Source: Actinomycetospora termitidis (GTDB lineage: Bacteria > Actinomycetota > Actinomycetes > Mycobacteriales > Pseudonocardiaceae). Taken from it: DNA of 64,000 nucleotides. The notes under the pieces are model-generated. The model was not told the DNA's origin, made no database searches, and saw only the letters and a list, made by a program, of their open reading frames with translations. Location: the NCBI RefSeq assembly GCF_030286555.1, contig NZ_JASVWF010000004.1, forward strand, positions 186,001 through 250,000, given 5' to 3'. The position numbers were made by a program, and so were the translations under genes. Shown one piece after another: positions 50,709 to 58,887 of the stretch; within the stretch, counting starts at the first letter, position 1; each line of letters starts with the position of its first letter.

Positions 50709-51416
50709 CTACCCGCCCGACGTCACCTTCACCCGTCGTCGGGACCCCGTCCACGGCCATGTGATCAACGCCCACACGAGGAGCACGACGGCGGCCTCGA
50801 CGAACAGGTAGACCGGCCACGGCCCGAACAGGTCGAGCACCGAGGCGGCGTCGGGCTTGCGGTCGAGATACCCGTAGTTCGCACCCGAGAGCTGGTTCGC
50901 GACCTGGGCGACGACGGCCCAGACCAGGGTCGCGACGACGGTCCGGCGGTAGTCCGCCCAGCCCGGCCGCCGACCCCGACCCCACGTGAGCAGCACGGCC
51001 GCCCAGATCGGCAGGACGTGGGCGGCGAAGAACGCGAGGAAGCTCGGCGCCGGGAAGTCCGGGCCGCCGAGCGCGGGAGTGGCGAGCGCCTGCACCGTCA
51101 GGGTGAGGGCCCAGTAGTAGGTCATGCCGTACGCCCACTGGGCCCGCGACCAGAGCGCCCAGGCGGCGACGTAGGGCACCAGGTCGGAGAGCCAGAGCGG
51201 CAGCGTCTGCCCCGCCCGGCCCGGCTCGAAGGCGTAGATCTGGTACGCGACCGTGGTGAGGACCAGCACCACGGCCAGGGCCCGCGCGGTGTTCCCGACG
51301 ACGGGTGCGGGGGCGCGGCGGCCGAGCGGCACCAGGGCGGCGGCCCCGAGGACCGCGACGATCACGACGACGACGTGCGAGGTCCCCCAGGGGACGAAGG
51401 GCACGTCGGCGTGCAC
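50709..51416 (-). CDS. TIGR02206/YwaF-like membrane protein
   Basis: A 235-residue protein with seven helices. The YwaF-family phrases are present: L-P-L-W-L-S-D-L-V-P-Y-V-A-A-W-A-L in helix 3-4, A-Y-G-M-T-Y-Y-W-A-L-T-L-T-V-Q-A-L-A-T-P, and the late N-Q-L-S-G-A-N-Y-G-Y-L-D-R-K-P. Function unknown. The 15-bp repeat is read as A-P-V-V-G-N-T (51292-51306). It starts 4 bases after the previous minus-strand gene, so it belongs to that operon. Confidence 0.8.
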   Translation of the reverse strand: MHADVPFVPWGTSHVVVVIVAVLGAAALVPLGRRAPAPVVGNTARALAVVLVLTTVAYQIYAFEPGRAGQTLPLWLSDLVPYVAAWALWSRAQWAYGMTYYWALTLTVQALATPALGGPDFPAPSFLAFFAAHVLPIWAAVLLTWGRGRRPGWADYRRTVVATLVWAVVAQVANQLSGANYGYLDRKPDAASVLDLFGPWPVYLFVEAAVVLLVWALITWPWTGSRRRVKVTSGG

Positions 51417-51420
51417 GCGG

Positions 51421-52644
51421 TCATGCTCCCACCGCCCTCCTCCTCCGGCGTGAGGGGACCCCTCGGGCCACAAGAGCGCTCGGATCCTCCCCTCGCGAGC
51501 GGGCGAGTGCCCACGCCGCGAACGGGATCGCGCCGGCCCCGAGCGTCAGGTCCGCCTGCCAGACGCTGCCGGTGACCAGCAGCCAGAACCCGGCCGACAG
51601 CACCGTCGGCGCGACCAGCACCGCGGCGGCGCACCACCCGAGGGCCGCGTCGCTCGTCGGGCGCAGCCGCACCAGGAGGGCGACCAGCAGGCCCAGCGCC
51701 GCGAGCGCGATCACGACGATCCCGAGGTGCAGCCCGCGTTCTCCGGTGACCTTCGCGCCGACGTGCAGCGGGGAGAAGCGCTCGGCGCCCCCGAGGAGGA
51801 AGGGGACGATCAGCGCCGCCCACGTCAGCGCCGCCACGCCGCCCACGAGCAACCCGTGGCGGACCGAAACACCTCCCTCGTCTGGCAGCGAAGCGTCGTT
51901 GCTGGCACTGGGTGCAAGCAACGACGCTTTGCTGCCATCCCCGGCCCGCAGCGCCACCCCGACGGCGACGATCACGACGACGAGCGCCAGGTGCGGCCGG
52001 GTGCAGGTCGCGACGCCCAGGGCGACCGCACCCGCCGTCAGGAACGGGATCGAGCGGGCGCGCAGGACCCACGCCGCCGCGGCGACGGCGGGCACGACGC
52101 TGGTGACGAGGTCATCGCCGACGAGGTACTCCCGCAGCACCTCCGGCGTGATCACGACGAGCACCCAGAGCAGGGTCGGGACCCGGCGCAGCCGCCACCC
52201 GCCGTTCAGCACCGGCAGCAGCGCGAGCGTCCACGCGACGTTCTGCCCGGCCGCGTGCCCGGTGACCGCCCAGAACGGCGCGGCGAGGACCAGCGAACCG
52301 GGCAGCGGGGTGATCGGGTTCCCGAGGTAGGTCACCCCGGTCCAGGGGTACAGCCCGCCGGCGAGGCGGGAGAGCGCGACGTCCAGCGCGTCGGCCCGGT
52401 CGCTGCCGACGCCGGGCACCCACGACGGCGGGCCGACGACGAAGGCCGCCACCAGGCCGACGGCGACGACCGCGACCAGGCCCGGGAGCACCCACCTCGG
52501 CACGCGCACGTGCGGCACCGCGAGGGCGGCCGCACCGAGGAGCACGTAGACGGCGACGACCGCCGGGGGACCGCCGAGCTCCATCGCCGGGAACGTCGAC
52601 ACGACGGCGAGGACGGCGCCGAGCGCCAGGGCACCCGGTGTCAT
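51421..52644 (-). CDS. Polytopic membrane protein, possibly GT-C glycosyltransferase-like, carrying two repeat insertions
   Basis: A 407-residue protein with about ten helices. A periplasmic loop after helix 3-4 (G-V-G-S-D-R-A-D-A-L-D-V-A-L and L-Y-P-W-T-G-V-T-Y-L-G-N-P) hints at a GT-C type glycosyltransferase, but no D/E-x-D motif is certain. A cytoplasmic loop (about 236-254) is encoded by a 55-bp hairpin (51883-51937), and the C-terminus by a family C repeat (51449-51497). Start ATG overlaps the stop of the LysR-domain gene (ATGA). Confidence 0.6.
   Translation of the reverse strand: MTPGALALGAVLAVVSTFPAMELGGPPAVVAVYVLLGAAALAVPHVRVPRWVLPGLVAVVAVGLVAAFVVGPPSWVPGVGSDRADALDVALSRLAGGLYPWTGVTYLGNPITPLPGSLVLAAPFWAVTGHAAGQNVAWTLALLPVLNGGWRLRRVPTLLWVLVVITPEVLREYLVGDDLVTSVVPAVAAAAWVLRARSIPFLTAGAVALGVATCTRPHLALVVVIVAVGVALRAGDGSKASLLAPSASNDASLPDEGGVSVRHGLLVGGVAALTWAALIVPFLLGGAERFSPLHVGAKVTGERGLHLGIVVIALAALGLLVALLVRLRPTSDAALGWCAAAVLVAPTVLSAGFWLLVTGSVWQADLTLGAGAIPFAAWALARSRGEDPSALVARGVPSRRRRRAVGA
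51449..51497 (+). repeat. Family C repeat, 49-bp copy 2
   Basis: Begins CGTGAGGGGACCCCTC and ends GGATCCTCCCCTCGCG, matching both ends of 13706-13754 over the same 49-bp length, with a different 17-bp centre. It forms the last 15-30 codons of a membrane-protein gene on the minus strand. Confidence 0.82.
51883..51937. repeat. 55-bp hairpin inside a coding region (family B derivative)
   Basis: Left arm 51883-51903 and right arm 51917-51937 pair over 21 bases with one mismatch (TGGCAGCgAAGCGTCGTTGCT), loop 13 bases. The left arm and loop resemble family B copy 3 (CAGC, GCGTC, TGCTG, CACTGG). The host gene stays in frame through it. Confidence 0.82.
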
Positions 52645-53318
52645 CGGCGTCGCGCGCCGCGGCGGGGCGGGCGGCGGCGGTCGGCCTTCGGCTGCGGCGC
52701 CGCCTCGCGACGCGGCGTGCGGGAGCTGTTGACCGTGCGGCCGCGGACGATGCCGATCAGCTCCTCCATCTCGTCGCTGTTCTCGGCGTCGGGCCAGGTG
52801 AGCGCCACGGTCGACGTCGGGGCGTCGGTCAGCGCCCGGTGGGTGAGGTCGCGGCGGTGGTGCAGGCGGGCCAGCGAGAGGGGGAGGACCAGCAGACCGA
52901 CGCCGGCGGCGACGAGCTCGATCGCGTCGGCGGTGGTGGCGGGGTCGGACACGGCGGCGCGGCCCGGACGGCCGTCGGCCCAGTCCAGGGTGTCGTCCTG
53001 CGGGTGCTGGACGACCTCGTCGGCGAGGTCGTCGAGGGTGGCCTCCTCGGCCACTGTGATCACGTGGTCCTTCGGGACGACGACCACGGTGGTCTCGGTG
53101 TAGAGCGGGATCGCGTGCAGCCCGTCGCGGTCGATCGGCAGCCGGACCAGCCCGGCGTCCAGCTCCGTGGCACGGACCCCGGCCACCACCTCGTCCGTCG
53201 GGGCCTGTTCCAACTCGAGGGCGACCCCGGGGAGGCGTTCGGCCCACATCCGCGCCCACTTGTCCGGGGTGACGCCCGCGACGAAGCCGAGCCGGAAGGT
53301 CGCGCTCTGGCCGGTCAC
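52641..53318 (-). CDS. LysR-type substrate-binding domain protein without HTH
   Basis: A 225-residue protein that starts directly with the effector domain of a LysR regulator: F-R-L-G-F-V-A-G-V-T-P-D-K-W, V-R-A-T-E-L-D-A-G-L-V-R-L-P, and V-A-A-G-V-G-L-L-V-L-P-L-S. The N-terminal winged helix is absent and no open frame upstream supplies it. The C-terminus is strongly basic (R-R-R-P-P-R-R-G-A-R-R-R). It is divergent from a DUF5997 gene, a pairing I remember from many actinobacteria, so the short form is probably ancestral and not a truncation. Confidence 0.82.
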   Translation of the reverse strand: MTGQSATFRLGFVAGVTPDKWARMWAERLPGVALELEQAPTDEVVAGVRATELDAGLVRLPIDRDGLHAIPLYTETTVVVVPKDHVITVAEEATLDDLADEVVQHPQDDTLDWADGRPGRAAVSDPATTADAIELVAAGVGLLVLPLSLARLHHRRDLTHRALTDAPTSTVALTWPDAENSDEMEELIGIVRGRTVNSSRTPRREAAPQPKADRRRPPRRGARRR

Positions 53319-53349
53319 CCGTGCAGGTTATCGACCCGCCCCTGCTCGA

Positions 53350-53355
53350 TATCGT
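53350..53355 (+). promoter_or_regulatory. Predicted -10 (TATCGT) for the DUF5997 gene
   Basis: TATCGT is followed after six bases by the ATG at 53362, in the 43-bp gap shared with the divergent LysR-domain gene. A leaderless start is implied. Confidence 0.42.
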
Positions 53356-53361
53356 GGGCGC

Positions 53362-53781
53362 ATGAGCCGCCAGACGCAGACGATGAAGCCCGCGACGACG
53401 GCGAAGAAGCTCGGCGTCCTGCTCGAGGCGACCCCCGCGGACTTCCGGGAGGGCGTCGTCTCCCGCGAGGAGCTGGACGCCCTGCAGGCCGAGCCGCCGG
53501 AGTGGCTGCGCGACCTGCGCCGCGACGGCCCGCACCCGCGACCCGTCGTCGCGGACCGGCTCGGGGTGTCGATCTCGGGCCTGGCCCGCGCGGAGATCAC
53601 CGAGCCCCTGACCACCGAGCAGATCACGGCGATCAAGGACGAGCAGCCGGAGTGGCTGCGCCACGAGCGGAACCTGCGCGCCGAGACCCAGCGCGAGGAG
53701 GCCCGGCTGCGGGCGGAGAAGTCGGACAAGGCAGTGACGGCCGGGAAGTCGGGGCGTTCGGGGAGCCGGCCCGCGCGGTGA
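53362..53781 (+). CDS. DUF5997 family protein
   Basis: A 139-residue basic protein recognised by Q-T-M-K-P-A-T-T-A-K-K-L-G-V-L-L, two copies of P-E-W-L-R around residues 47 and 96, and H-P-R-P-V-V-A-D-R-L-G-V-S-I-S-G-L-A-R, which could be a DNA-binding helix pair. Lys/Arg/Glu-rich helical tail. Probably works with the divergent LysR-domain protein; perhaps it supplies the DNA-binding part that the other lacks (inference). Confidence 0.8.
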   Translation: MSRQTQTMKPATTAKKLGVLLEATPADFREGVVSREELDALQAEPPEWLRDLRRDGPHPRPVVADRLGVSISGLARAEITEPLTTEQITAIKDEQPEWLRHERNLRAETQREEARLRAEKSDKAVTAGKSGRSGSRPAR

Positions 53782-55202
53782 CCGGCCCGCCGTCCGGCCG
53801 CGCCCGCGCCCTGACGGCGGGGGGCGCGGGCCTGGCCGCCGTCGCGATGGTGCTGGTCGCGCTGGGTTCACGCGGGGTCGAGGACAACGGCGACGGGTTC
53901 CGGCTGATCTGCGGCGAGGGCCTCGTGCCGCGGACGGTCGACGGGATCGCGTCGTGGAAGGGCGGGGTCGTCACCGACTTCGCGCTCGCGTCCGCGCCGA
54001 CGTGCGCCGAGTCGGCCCCGTCCTCGGCGCGCCTGGTGCTCCGGGCGGCGGCCCTGCTGTCGGACGACACGCTGGACCTGCGCACCGTCGGGCTGATCTA
54101 CGCCCTCCTCGTGGGGCTGGTGGTCGGTGTCGCCGCGTGGGCGGCGACCGCGACGGGGCTGCGGCGCGCGCTCGTGCTCGTCGTGCCGGTCGCGCCCCTG
54201 GCCCTGCCGTGGTTCTCCCGGTTCTTCGTCTCCACCTACGCGGAGCCGGCCGGGCTGCTCGGCACGGTCGCGGTCGGGTGCGGCCTCGGGGCGTTCCTCG
54301 CGGCGCGCCACGCGGGGCCGGCTGACCGCGCGACGGCCCTTGCCCTGGTGGCGGTCGGCGGGCTGGTCGCCGGGACGGCGAAGCCGGCCTACCTGCCGGT
54401 CCTGGCGGTGACGGTCGCCGTCGTCGCAGTCGGGTCGCGTTCCCTGGTGCGTCGGGGGCGACTCCGGACACCGGTCGTCGTGGTCGCGGTCCTGGTGGGG
54501 GTCGCCGCGGTACCCGTCGGAGCCGCGCTGCGCTTCCAGTCGCTCGCCTACGAGAGCGCGAACGTGCACGACCTCGTCTTCACGCTCGTGCTGCCCGAGC
54601 TCGGGCCAGGAGCCACCGCCGACCTGGGCCTGCCTGGAGAAGCCGCCGCGTATACCGGCACCGGGTTCTTCAACGGGCCACCGCACCCGTCGGCGGCGTG
54701 GTGGCGGGAGGCCGTGCTGACGCAGCCGGATGCCACCCGGGCCCGGGTCCACCGGACGCTGGTGTCCGAGCCGGCGACCGTGGTCCGGGCGATCGGAGTC
54801 GGGCTGCGGGCCACCGTGCGCCCGGACCTGCCCTACCTCGCCTCCGGACCCGCCGTCGCGAACCGCCTCTCGCCGCTCGGCGGGGACCCGGGGTGGTCGG
54901 GGGCCCGACAGTCGGACTTCCGCCGGGTCCTCGACGCGGGCGGGTGGTGGCAGTGGCTGCCGGCGCTGCTCGTGGCCGCGTGCCTGGTCATCGGCTCGCG
55001 CCGGTCACCGTGGTGCCGGGCAGCGGGCCTCGTCGGCATAACGGCGCTCGGGCTCGTCGTCGCGGCGGTGTTCGGGGACGGCTACTTCGAGCTGTTCAAG
55101 CACGTCTGGCTGGCGTCGTACGTGCTGATCGTGGCTGCGCTGTGCCTGGTCGGTGCAAGCTTCTCCAACCTCGGTGGCGGTGAAGTCAGGCGATGGCGCT
55201 GA
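53778..55202 (+). CDS. Polytopic membrane protein, hypothetical
   Basis: A 474-residue protein with about nine helices and a periplasmic loop near the N-terminus containing two Cys (I-C-G-E-G and T-C-A-E-S). A large segment (about 265-375) faces outside. The layout recalls GT-C or arabinosyltransferase-like proteins, and the phrase F-S-R-F-F-V-S-T-Y-A-E-P follows helix 4, but I see no family signature. Started by GTG overlapping the DUF5997 stop. The last 17 bases overlap the end of the convergent XRE gene. Confidence 0.6.
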   Translation: MTGPPSGRARALTAGGAGLAAVAMVLVALGSRGVEDNGDGFRLICGEGLVPRTVDGIASWKGGVVTDFALASAPTCAESAPSSARLVLRAAALLSDDTLDLRTVGLIYALLVGLVVGVAAWAATATGLRRALVLVVPVAPLALPWFSRFFVSTYAEPAGLLGTVAVGCGLGAFLAARHAGPADRATALALVAVGGLVAGTAKPAYLPVLAVTVAVVAVGSRSLVRRGRLRTPVVVVAVLVGVAAVPVGAALRFQSLAYESANVHDLVFTLVLPELGPGATADLGLPGEAAAYTGTGFFNGPPHPSAAWWREAVLTQPDATRARVHRTLVSEPATVVRAIGVGLRATVRPDLPYLASGPAVANRLSPLGGDPGWSGARQSDFRRVLDAGGWWQWLPALLVAACLVIGSRRSPWCRAAGLVGITALGLVVAAVFGDGYFELFKHVWLASYVLIVAALCLVGASFSNLGGGEVRRWR

Positions 55203-55503
55203 TGTCGCCGTCGTCGAAGTAGATCGCTTGGTGGAGCCGACCACCGAGGGCCACCGCGTAGCGCGCCAGGACCTCCTGCCCGGAGACCTTGCCGCGCTCG
55301 ATCTGGGAGACACGACCCTTCGTGACCTTCACACGATCGGCGACCTGCTGCTGGGTCAGGCCTCGGGAGCGACGCACCTCGGCCAAGCGGTGACCGACCA
55401 CCTCGGCCAGCAACTCCCGCTTGCCCGCGTCCACGGCGTCCTCCCCGCCGGCGCGCTCCACGTAGTCAGACCGGATGTCCCTCCAAGCCACGTACTCGCT
55501 CAT
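55186..55503 (-). CDS. XRE-family helix-turn-helix protein
   Basis: A 105-residue protein with an N-terminal lead resembling HigA-type antitoxins (Y-V-A-W-R-D-I-R-S-D-Y) and the XRE domain E-V-R-R-S-R-G-L-T-Q-Q-Q-V-A-D-R-V-K-V-T-K-G-R-V-S-Q-I-E-R-G (about 42-75). HigB-like toxin genes usually lie next to such proteins, but none does here. GAGGAG stands 10 bases before the ATG. Confidence 0.86.
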   Translation of the reverse strand: MSEYVAWRDIRSDYVERAGGEDAVDAGKRELLAEVVGHRLAEVRRSRGLTQQQVADRVKVTKGRVSQIERGKVSGQEVLARYAVALGGRLHQAIYFDDGDISAIA

Positions 55504-55550
55504 GTCTGGCGCTCCTCCTCGTCGCTCCCTCGGCCCGTGGGGCCGAGACC

Positions 55551-56483
55551 TCAGAGGCGCTCGACGCGGTCCGCCTGCGGGCCCCGGTCGCTCTGGCGCA
55601 CCTTGTAGCGCACCCGGTCACCCTTCTCGAGCGGCTCCGACCCCACGATCACGGACACGTGGAGGAAGAGATCGTCGCCGCCCGAGTCCGGGGTGATGAA
55701 ACCGAAGCCACGCTCGGCGTCGTAGCGCGCGACGACGCCCTCGCCGCCTCGTGCGGGCGCGTTCCGCGACGCCGGCTTGGCGGGCGCAGGTGCTGACCGC
55801 TGCGGCGCGGCCGGGGGCTCGGCGCTCCGGACCAGGCCCACGCCACGGGCCTGCGGACCCCGGTCTCCCTCGGCCACGTCGTAGACGACACGGTCGCCCT
55901 CCGCGAGCCACGTCAGCCCGTCGGCCAGGGCGCGGACGTGCACGAAGACGTCCCCGGCACCGGAGTCGGGGGTGATGAAGCCGAATCCCTTGTCCTCGTC
56001 GTACCAGGCCACCGTGCCGTCGGCACCGTCCGCGGTACCGGTCGCGGCGGGGCCGACCTCGGCTCCAAGCGGGATCACGTGCCCGGCCTGCGGGCCGCGC
56101 TCGCCTTCGACCACCACGAACGCCACCCGCTGCCCCTCGGCGACCACCCCGCCGGTCACGATCGCGGAGCTGTGGACGAAGACGTCGGGACCGCCGCCGT
56201 CCGGTGAGGCGAAGCCGTATCCCTTGCCCGGCTCGTACCACTTGACGGTGCCGAGCAGACCCACGGCGCCGGCGGTCGCGTCGGCGGTGACGCTGACACG
56301 GAGCGCCTGGGGCCCGCGGTCGTTCTCGCCGGTCTCGAACTCGACGGCCTGACCCTCGCGCAACACCGTCCCGTCCCCGAGGACCTCGGAGGCGTGGACG
56401 AACACGTCCGGCGAGCCGTCCTCGGGGGCGAGGAAGCCGAAACCCCGCTCCACGTCGAACCAACGGACGGTTCCCTGCGGCAT
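55551..56483 (-). CDS. Protein with four tandem cold-shock domains
   Basis: A 310-residue protein made of four CSDs, at about 3-66, 78-139, 156-218 and 249-310, joined by short Ala/Gly or Ala/Pro linkers. Each repeats G-x-V-x-W/R-Y/F, an RNP1 core (G-F-G-F, G-Y-G-F, G-F-G-F, G-F-G-F), RNP2 (V-F-V-H three times, L-F-L-H in the last) and a closing D/E-R-G-P-Q-A. Ordinary bacterial Csp proteins have one domain of about 67 residues and bind single-stranded RNA or DNA. Four in one chain would allow long or multivalent binding. The repeats are diverged, so the protein is not a recent tandem copy. ATG 56483 is the first start before domain 1. Confidence 0.9.
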   Translation of the reverse strand: MPQGTVRWFDVERGFGFLAPEDGSPDVFVHASEVLGDGTVLREGQAVEFETGENDRGPQALRVSVTADATAGAVGLLGTVKWYEPGKGYGFASPDGGGPDVFVHSSAIVTGGVVAEGQRVAFVVVEGERGPQAGHVIPLGAEVGPAATGTADGADGTVAWYDEDKGFGFITPDSGAGDVFVHVRALADGLTWLAEGDRVVYDVAEGDRGPQARGVGLVRSAEPPAAPQRSAPAPAKPASRNAPARGGEGVVARYDAERGFGFITPDSGGDDLFLHVSVIVGSEPLEKGDRVRYKVRQSDRGPQADRVERL

Positions 56484-56518
56484 CGAAGGCTCCGGTTCGA
56501 AGGGTGGACGGGCGCGCG

Positions 56519-56533
56519 ACCCGTCGTCGGGAA
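56519..56533 (+). repeat. 15-bp dispersed repeat ACCCGYCGTCGGGAA (intergenic copy)
   Basis: One of ten copies. Others, plus orientation: 4989, 20754, 24826, 29444, 30743; reverse orientation: 7862, 9099, 26150, 51292. Near matches (13-14 of 15) are at 9960, 11035, 41163, 45390, 50731 and 62142. This copy lies between the cold-shock gene and the tRNA terminator. Confidence 0.85.
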
Positions 56534-56537
56534 CGAG

Positions 56538-56564
56538 AAAAGGGCCGTCGGTTCGACGGCCCTT
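56538..56564 (-). terminator. Intrinsic terminator of tRNA-Leu
   Basis: An 11-bp perfect stem (AAGGGCCGTCG and its complement) with a 3-base loop, followed on the minus strand by TTTTC. It lies 7 bases beyond the tRNA 3' end and is the only terminator in the window with a clear T run. Confidence 0.88.
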
Positions 56565-56570
56565 CGCGTG

Positions 56571-56654
56571 TGTCCGAGGGGGGACTTGAACCCCCACCCC
56601 CTACTCGGGGACTAGCACCTCAAGCTAGCGCGTCTGCCATTCCGCCACTCGGAC
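56571..56654 (-). tRNA. tRNA-Leu (anticodon GAG)
   Basis: An 84-nt class II tRNA. The acceptor stem GTCCGAG pairs with CTCGGAC, the anticodon stem CTAGC/GCTAG holds loop TTGAGGT with anticodon GAG, a long variable arm follows, and the T arm is GGGGG-TTCAAGT-CCCCC. Discriminator A; CCA is not encoded. Upstream on its strand TAAGCT (56667-56672) fits a -10. Confidence 0.96.
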
Positions 56655-56730
56655 CTGCAGGTGGAGAGCTTACGCGACAGCGCTCCCGGCGATCACACGG
56701 GGTACCCGTGCGGCTGGCAGGATGCGCCGC

Positions 56731-58047
56731 ATGGGTCGCGCCGAGGACGAGGTCGTACAGCTCACCAGCGAGCTCATCCAGATCGACAGCTGCAACACCG
56801 GCGAGCTCGAGACGACGACGGGGGAGGCCGAGGCCGCCCGGTACGTCGACGCGTTGCTCCGCGAGGTCGGCTACGAGACCGAGATCGTCGAGTCCGGGGC
56901 GCCAGGTCGCGACAACGTGTTCTGCCGGCTCGAGGGCGCGGACCGCTCGCGGCCGGCGCTCCTGGTGCACGGCCACCTCGACGTCGTGCCCTTCAACGCC
57001 GAGGAGTGGTCGGTGCACCCACTCTCCGGCGCGGTGCAGGAGGGCTACGTCTGGGGCCGCGGCGCGGTCGACATGAAGGACATGGACGCGATGATCCTGG
57101 CGCTCGCACGCCAGTTCAAGGCGGAGGGGACGGTGCCCCCGCGCGACATCGTGTTCGCCTTCCTCGCCGACGAGGAGGCCGGCGGCGCCTACGGCTCGCA
57201 CTGGCTCGCCGAGCACCGCCCGGACCTGTTCGAGGGGTGCACCGAGGCGCTCGGCGAGGTCGGCGGGTTCTCGGTGACGCTGGGCGAGGACGTGCGCGTC
57301 TACCCCGTCATGACGGCGGAGAAGTCGATCGCGTGGATGAAGCTGCGGGTCCGTTCGCGGCCCGGGCACGGCTCGATGGTCCACGACGAGAACGCCGTGA
57401 CGATCCTGTCGGAGGCGGTCGCGCGGTTGGGGCGCCACCGGTTCCCGCTGACCCTGACGGAGTCCGTGCAGGGCTTCTTCGACGAGGTCACGAAGCTGAC
57501 CGGGATCGAGTTCCCGACCGACTCCGCCGCGGCCCTCGACGGCGCCGTCGCGAAGCTCGGGGGGGTCGCCCGTGTGGTCGGCGCGACCACCCGCGACACC
57601 GCCAACCCGACGATGTTGCAGGCCGGCTACAAGGCCAACGTCATCCCGTCGACCGCCGAGGCGACCGTCGACTGCCGCGTGCTCCCCGGACGCCAGGAGG
57701 CCTTCGAGCGGGAGCTCGACGAGATCCTCGGGCCGGACGTCGAGCGGGAGTGGATCCGCAACCTGCCCGCCGTCGAGACCGAGTTCTCCGGCGAGCTGGT
57801 CGACTGCATCACCGCCGCGGTGCAGGCCGAGGACGGCGACGCCCGCACGCTGCCCTACATGATGTCCGGCGGCACCGACGCGAAGGCGTTCGAGCAGCTC
57901 GGGATGCGCTGCTTCGGGTTCGCGCCGCTGCGCCTGCCCCCGGACCTCGACTTCACCGCGCTCTTCCACGGCATCGACGAGCGGGTGCCGGTCGACGCGC
58001 TGCACTTCGGCGTCCGCGTCCTGGAGAGGATCCTGAAGACGTGCTGA
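56731..58047 (+). CDS. M20 family metallopeptidase
   Basis: A 438-residue M20 protein. Metal ligands lie in H-G-H-L-D-V-V-P, G-A-V-D-M-K-D-M-D, F-L-A-D-E-E-A-G and, near the end, A-L-F-H-G-I-D-E-R. The dimerisation domain begins R-S-R-P-G-H-G-S-M. It most resembles the actinobacterial M20 group annotated as dipeptidases or succinyl-diaminopimelate desuccinylase-like; the substrate is unknown. I chose ATG 56731 because CAGGAT stands seven bases before it as a -10; ATG 56722 is the alternative. The family D repeat starts 2 bases after the stop. Confidence 0.86.
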   Translation: MGRAEDEVVQLTSELIQIDSCNTGELETTTGEAEAARYVDALLREVGYETEIVESGAPGRDNVFCRLEGADRSRPALLVHGHLDVVPFNAEEWSVHPLSGAVQEGYVWGRGAVDMKDMDAMILALARQFKAEGTVPPRDIVFAFLADEEAGGAYGSHWLAEHRPDLFEGCTEALGEVGGFSVTLGEDVRVYPVMTAEKSIAWMKLRVRSRPGHGSMVHDENAVTILSEAVARLGRHRFPLTLTESVQGFFDEVTKLTGIEFPTDSAAALDGAVAKLGGVARVVGATTRDTANPTMLQAGYKANVIPSTAEATVDCRVLPGRQEAFERELDEILGPDVEREWIRNLPAVETEFSGELVDCITAAVQAEDGDARTLPYMMSGGTDAKAFEQLGMRCFGFAPLRLPPDLDFTALFHGIDERVPVDALHFGVRVLERILKTC

Positions 58048-58048
58048 C

Positions 58049-58075
58049 GGAGACGAAGCGCAGCGGAGCTCGACC
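58049..58075 (+). repeat. Family D short repeat, copy 3, carrying the SDR ribosome site
   Basis: GGAGACG then AGCGCAGCGGAGCTCGACC, nearly identical to 24919-24946. Its internal GGAG is seven bases before the SDR start, so the repeat appears to supply the ribosome-binding site. Confidence 0.8.
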
Positions 58076-58885
58076 ATGATGACGGCTCTCGTGACCGGTG
58101 GCGCCTCGGGAATCGGCGAGGCGGTGTCGCGGCGACTGGCCGCGGCGGGCGCGAAGGTGGCGGTCGTCGACCGGGACGCGGTGGCCGCGACGAAGGTCGC
58201 CGAGGAGATCTCGGGGCTCGCCGTCGCCTGCGACGTCACGTCGGAGTCGGCTCTGTCGGCCGCCTTCGCGGAGGCGGAGTCGTGGGGCGGGCGGCTCGAC
58301 GTCGTGCACCTCAACGCCGGCTCGGTCGGCGGGCAGTCGGGGATCACCGACCTCGACGTCGAGGCCTACCGCCGGGTGGTCGGGGTGAACGTCGACCACG
58401 TCGTGTTCGGCCTGAACGCAGCCGTTCCGGCCCTGCGACGAGCGGGTGGCGGAACGATCATCGCGACGGCGTCCCTGGCCGGGCTCGTCCCGCTGCCCGG
58501 CGACGCGATCTACACCATGACGAAGCACGCCGTCGTCGGGTACGTCCGCTCGGCCGCCGCGACGCTGGCACCCGAGGGCATCCGGGCGATGGCGCTGTGC
58601 CCGGGCTACGCCGACACCGCGCTGATCGCCCACATGCGCGACCAGTTCGGCGACTTCCCGCTCCTGACGGCGGGTGACGTCGCCGACGCCGTCGACGCGA
58701 TGCTCGACCGCGGCGAGCCGGGGGAGTGCTGGTACGTCCAGCCCGGCCGCGAGCCGGGGCCGTACGGGTTCCGCGGGGTGCCGGGCCCGCGGACCGGCGA
58801 GGCGCCGCCGTCGTTGTCCTGGGAGACGCAGCATCAAGGGGAGCACGCCGATAGGGGAGCTCGACCCTCCGATGAGGAGGGCTGA
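58076..58885 (+). CDS. Short-chain dehydrogenase/reductase
   Basis: A 269-residue SDR. The cofactor loop is T-G-G-A-S-G-I-G, N-A-G-S-V-G-G follows, and the catalytic set is S in T-A-S-L-A-G with Y-T-M-T-K. D at the end of strand 2 (V-V-D-R-D) favours NAD(H). The C-terminal 35 residues are disordered, and their coding segment (from 58829) contains a rearranged family D repeat. Two further genes follow closely: quinone reductase starts 2 bases after its stop. Confidence 0.9.
   Translation: MMTALVTGGASGIGEAVSRRLAAAGAKVAVVDRDAVAATKVAEEISGLAVACDVTSESALSAAFAEAESWGGRLDVVHLNAGSVGGQSGITDLDVEAYRRVVGVNVDHVVFGLNAAVPALRRAGGGTIIATASLAGLVPLPGDAIYTMTKHAVVGYVRSAAATLAPEGIRAMALCPGYADTALIAHMRDQFGDFPLLTAGDVADAVDAMLDRGEPGECWYVQPGREPGPYGFRGVPGPRTGEAPPSLSWETQHQGEHADRGARPSDEEG
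58829..58873 (+). repeat. Family D-like repeat, rearranged, at the end of the SDR gene
   Basis: GGGAGACGCAGC at 58831 and GGGGAGCTCGACC at about 58855 match the two halves of family D, with a 21-bp different segment replacing the middle. It lies in the last codons of the gene. Confidence 0.5.
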
Positions 58886-58887
58886 GG

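Noticed and set aside
55186-55550. HigBA-type toxin-antitoxin module around the XRE gene
   Set aside because: No toxin-sized frame with a RelE/HigB-like sequence lies on either side; the neighbours are a membrane protein and the cold-shock protein.
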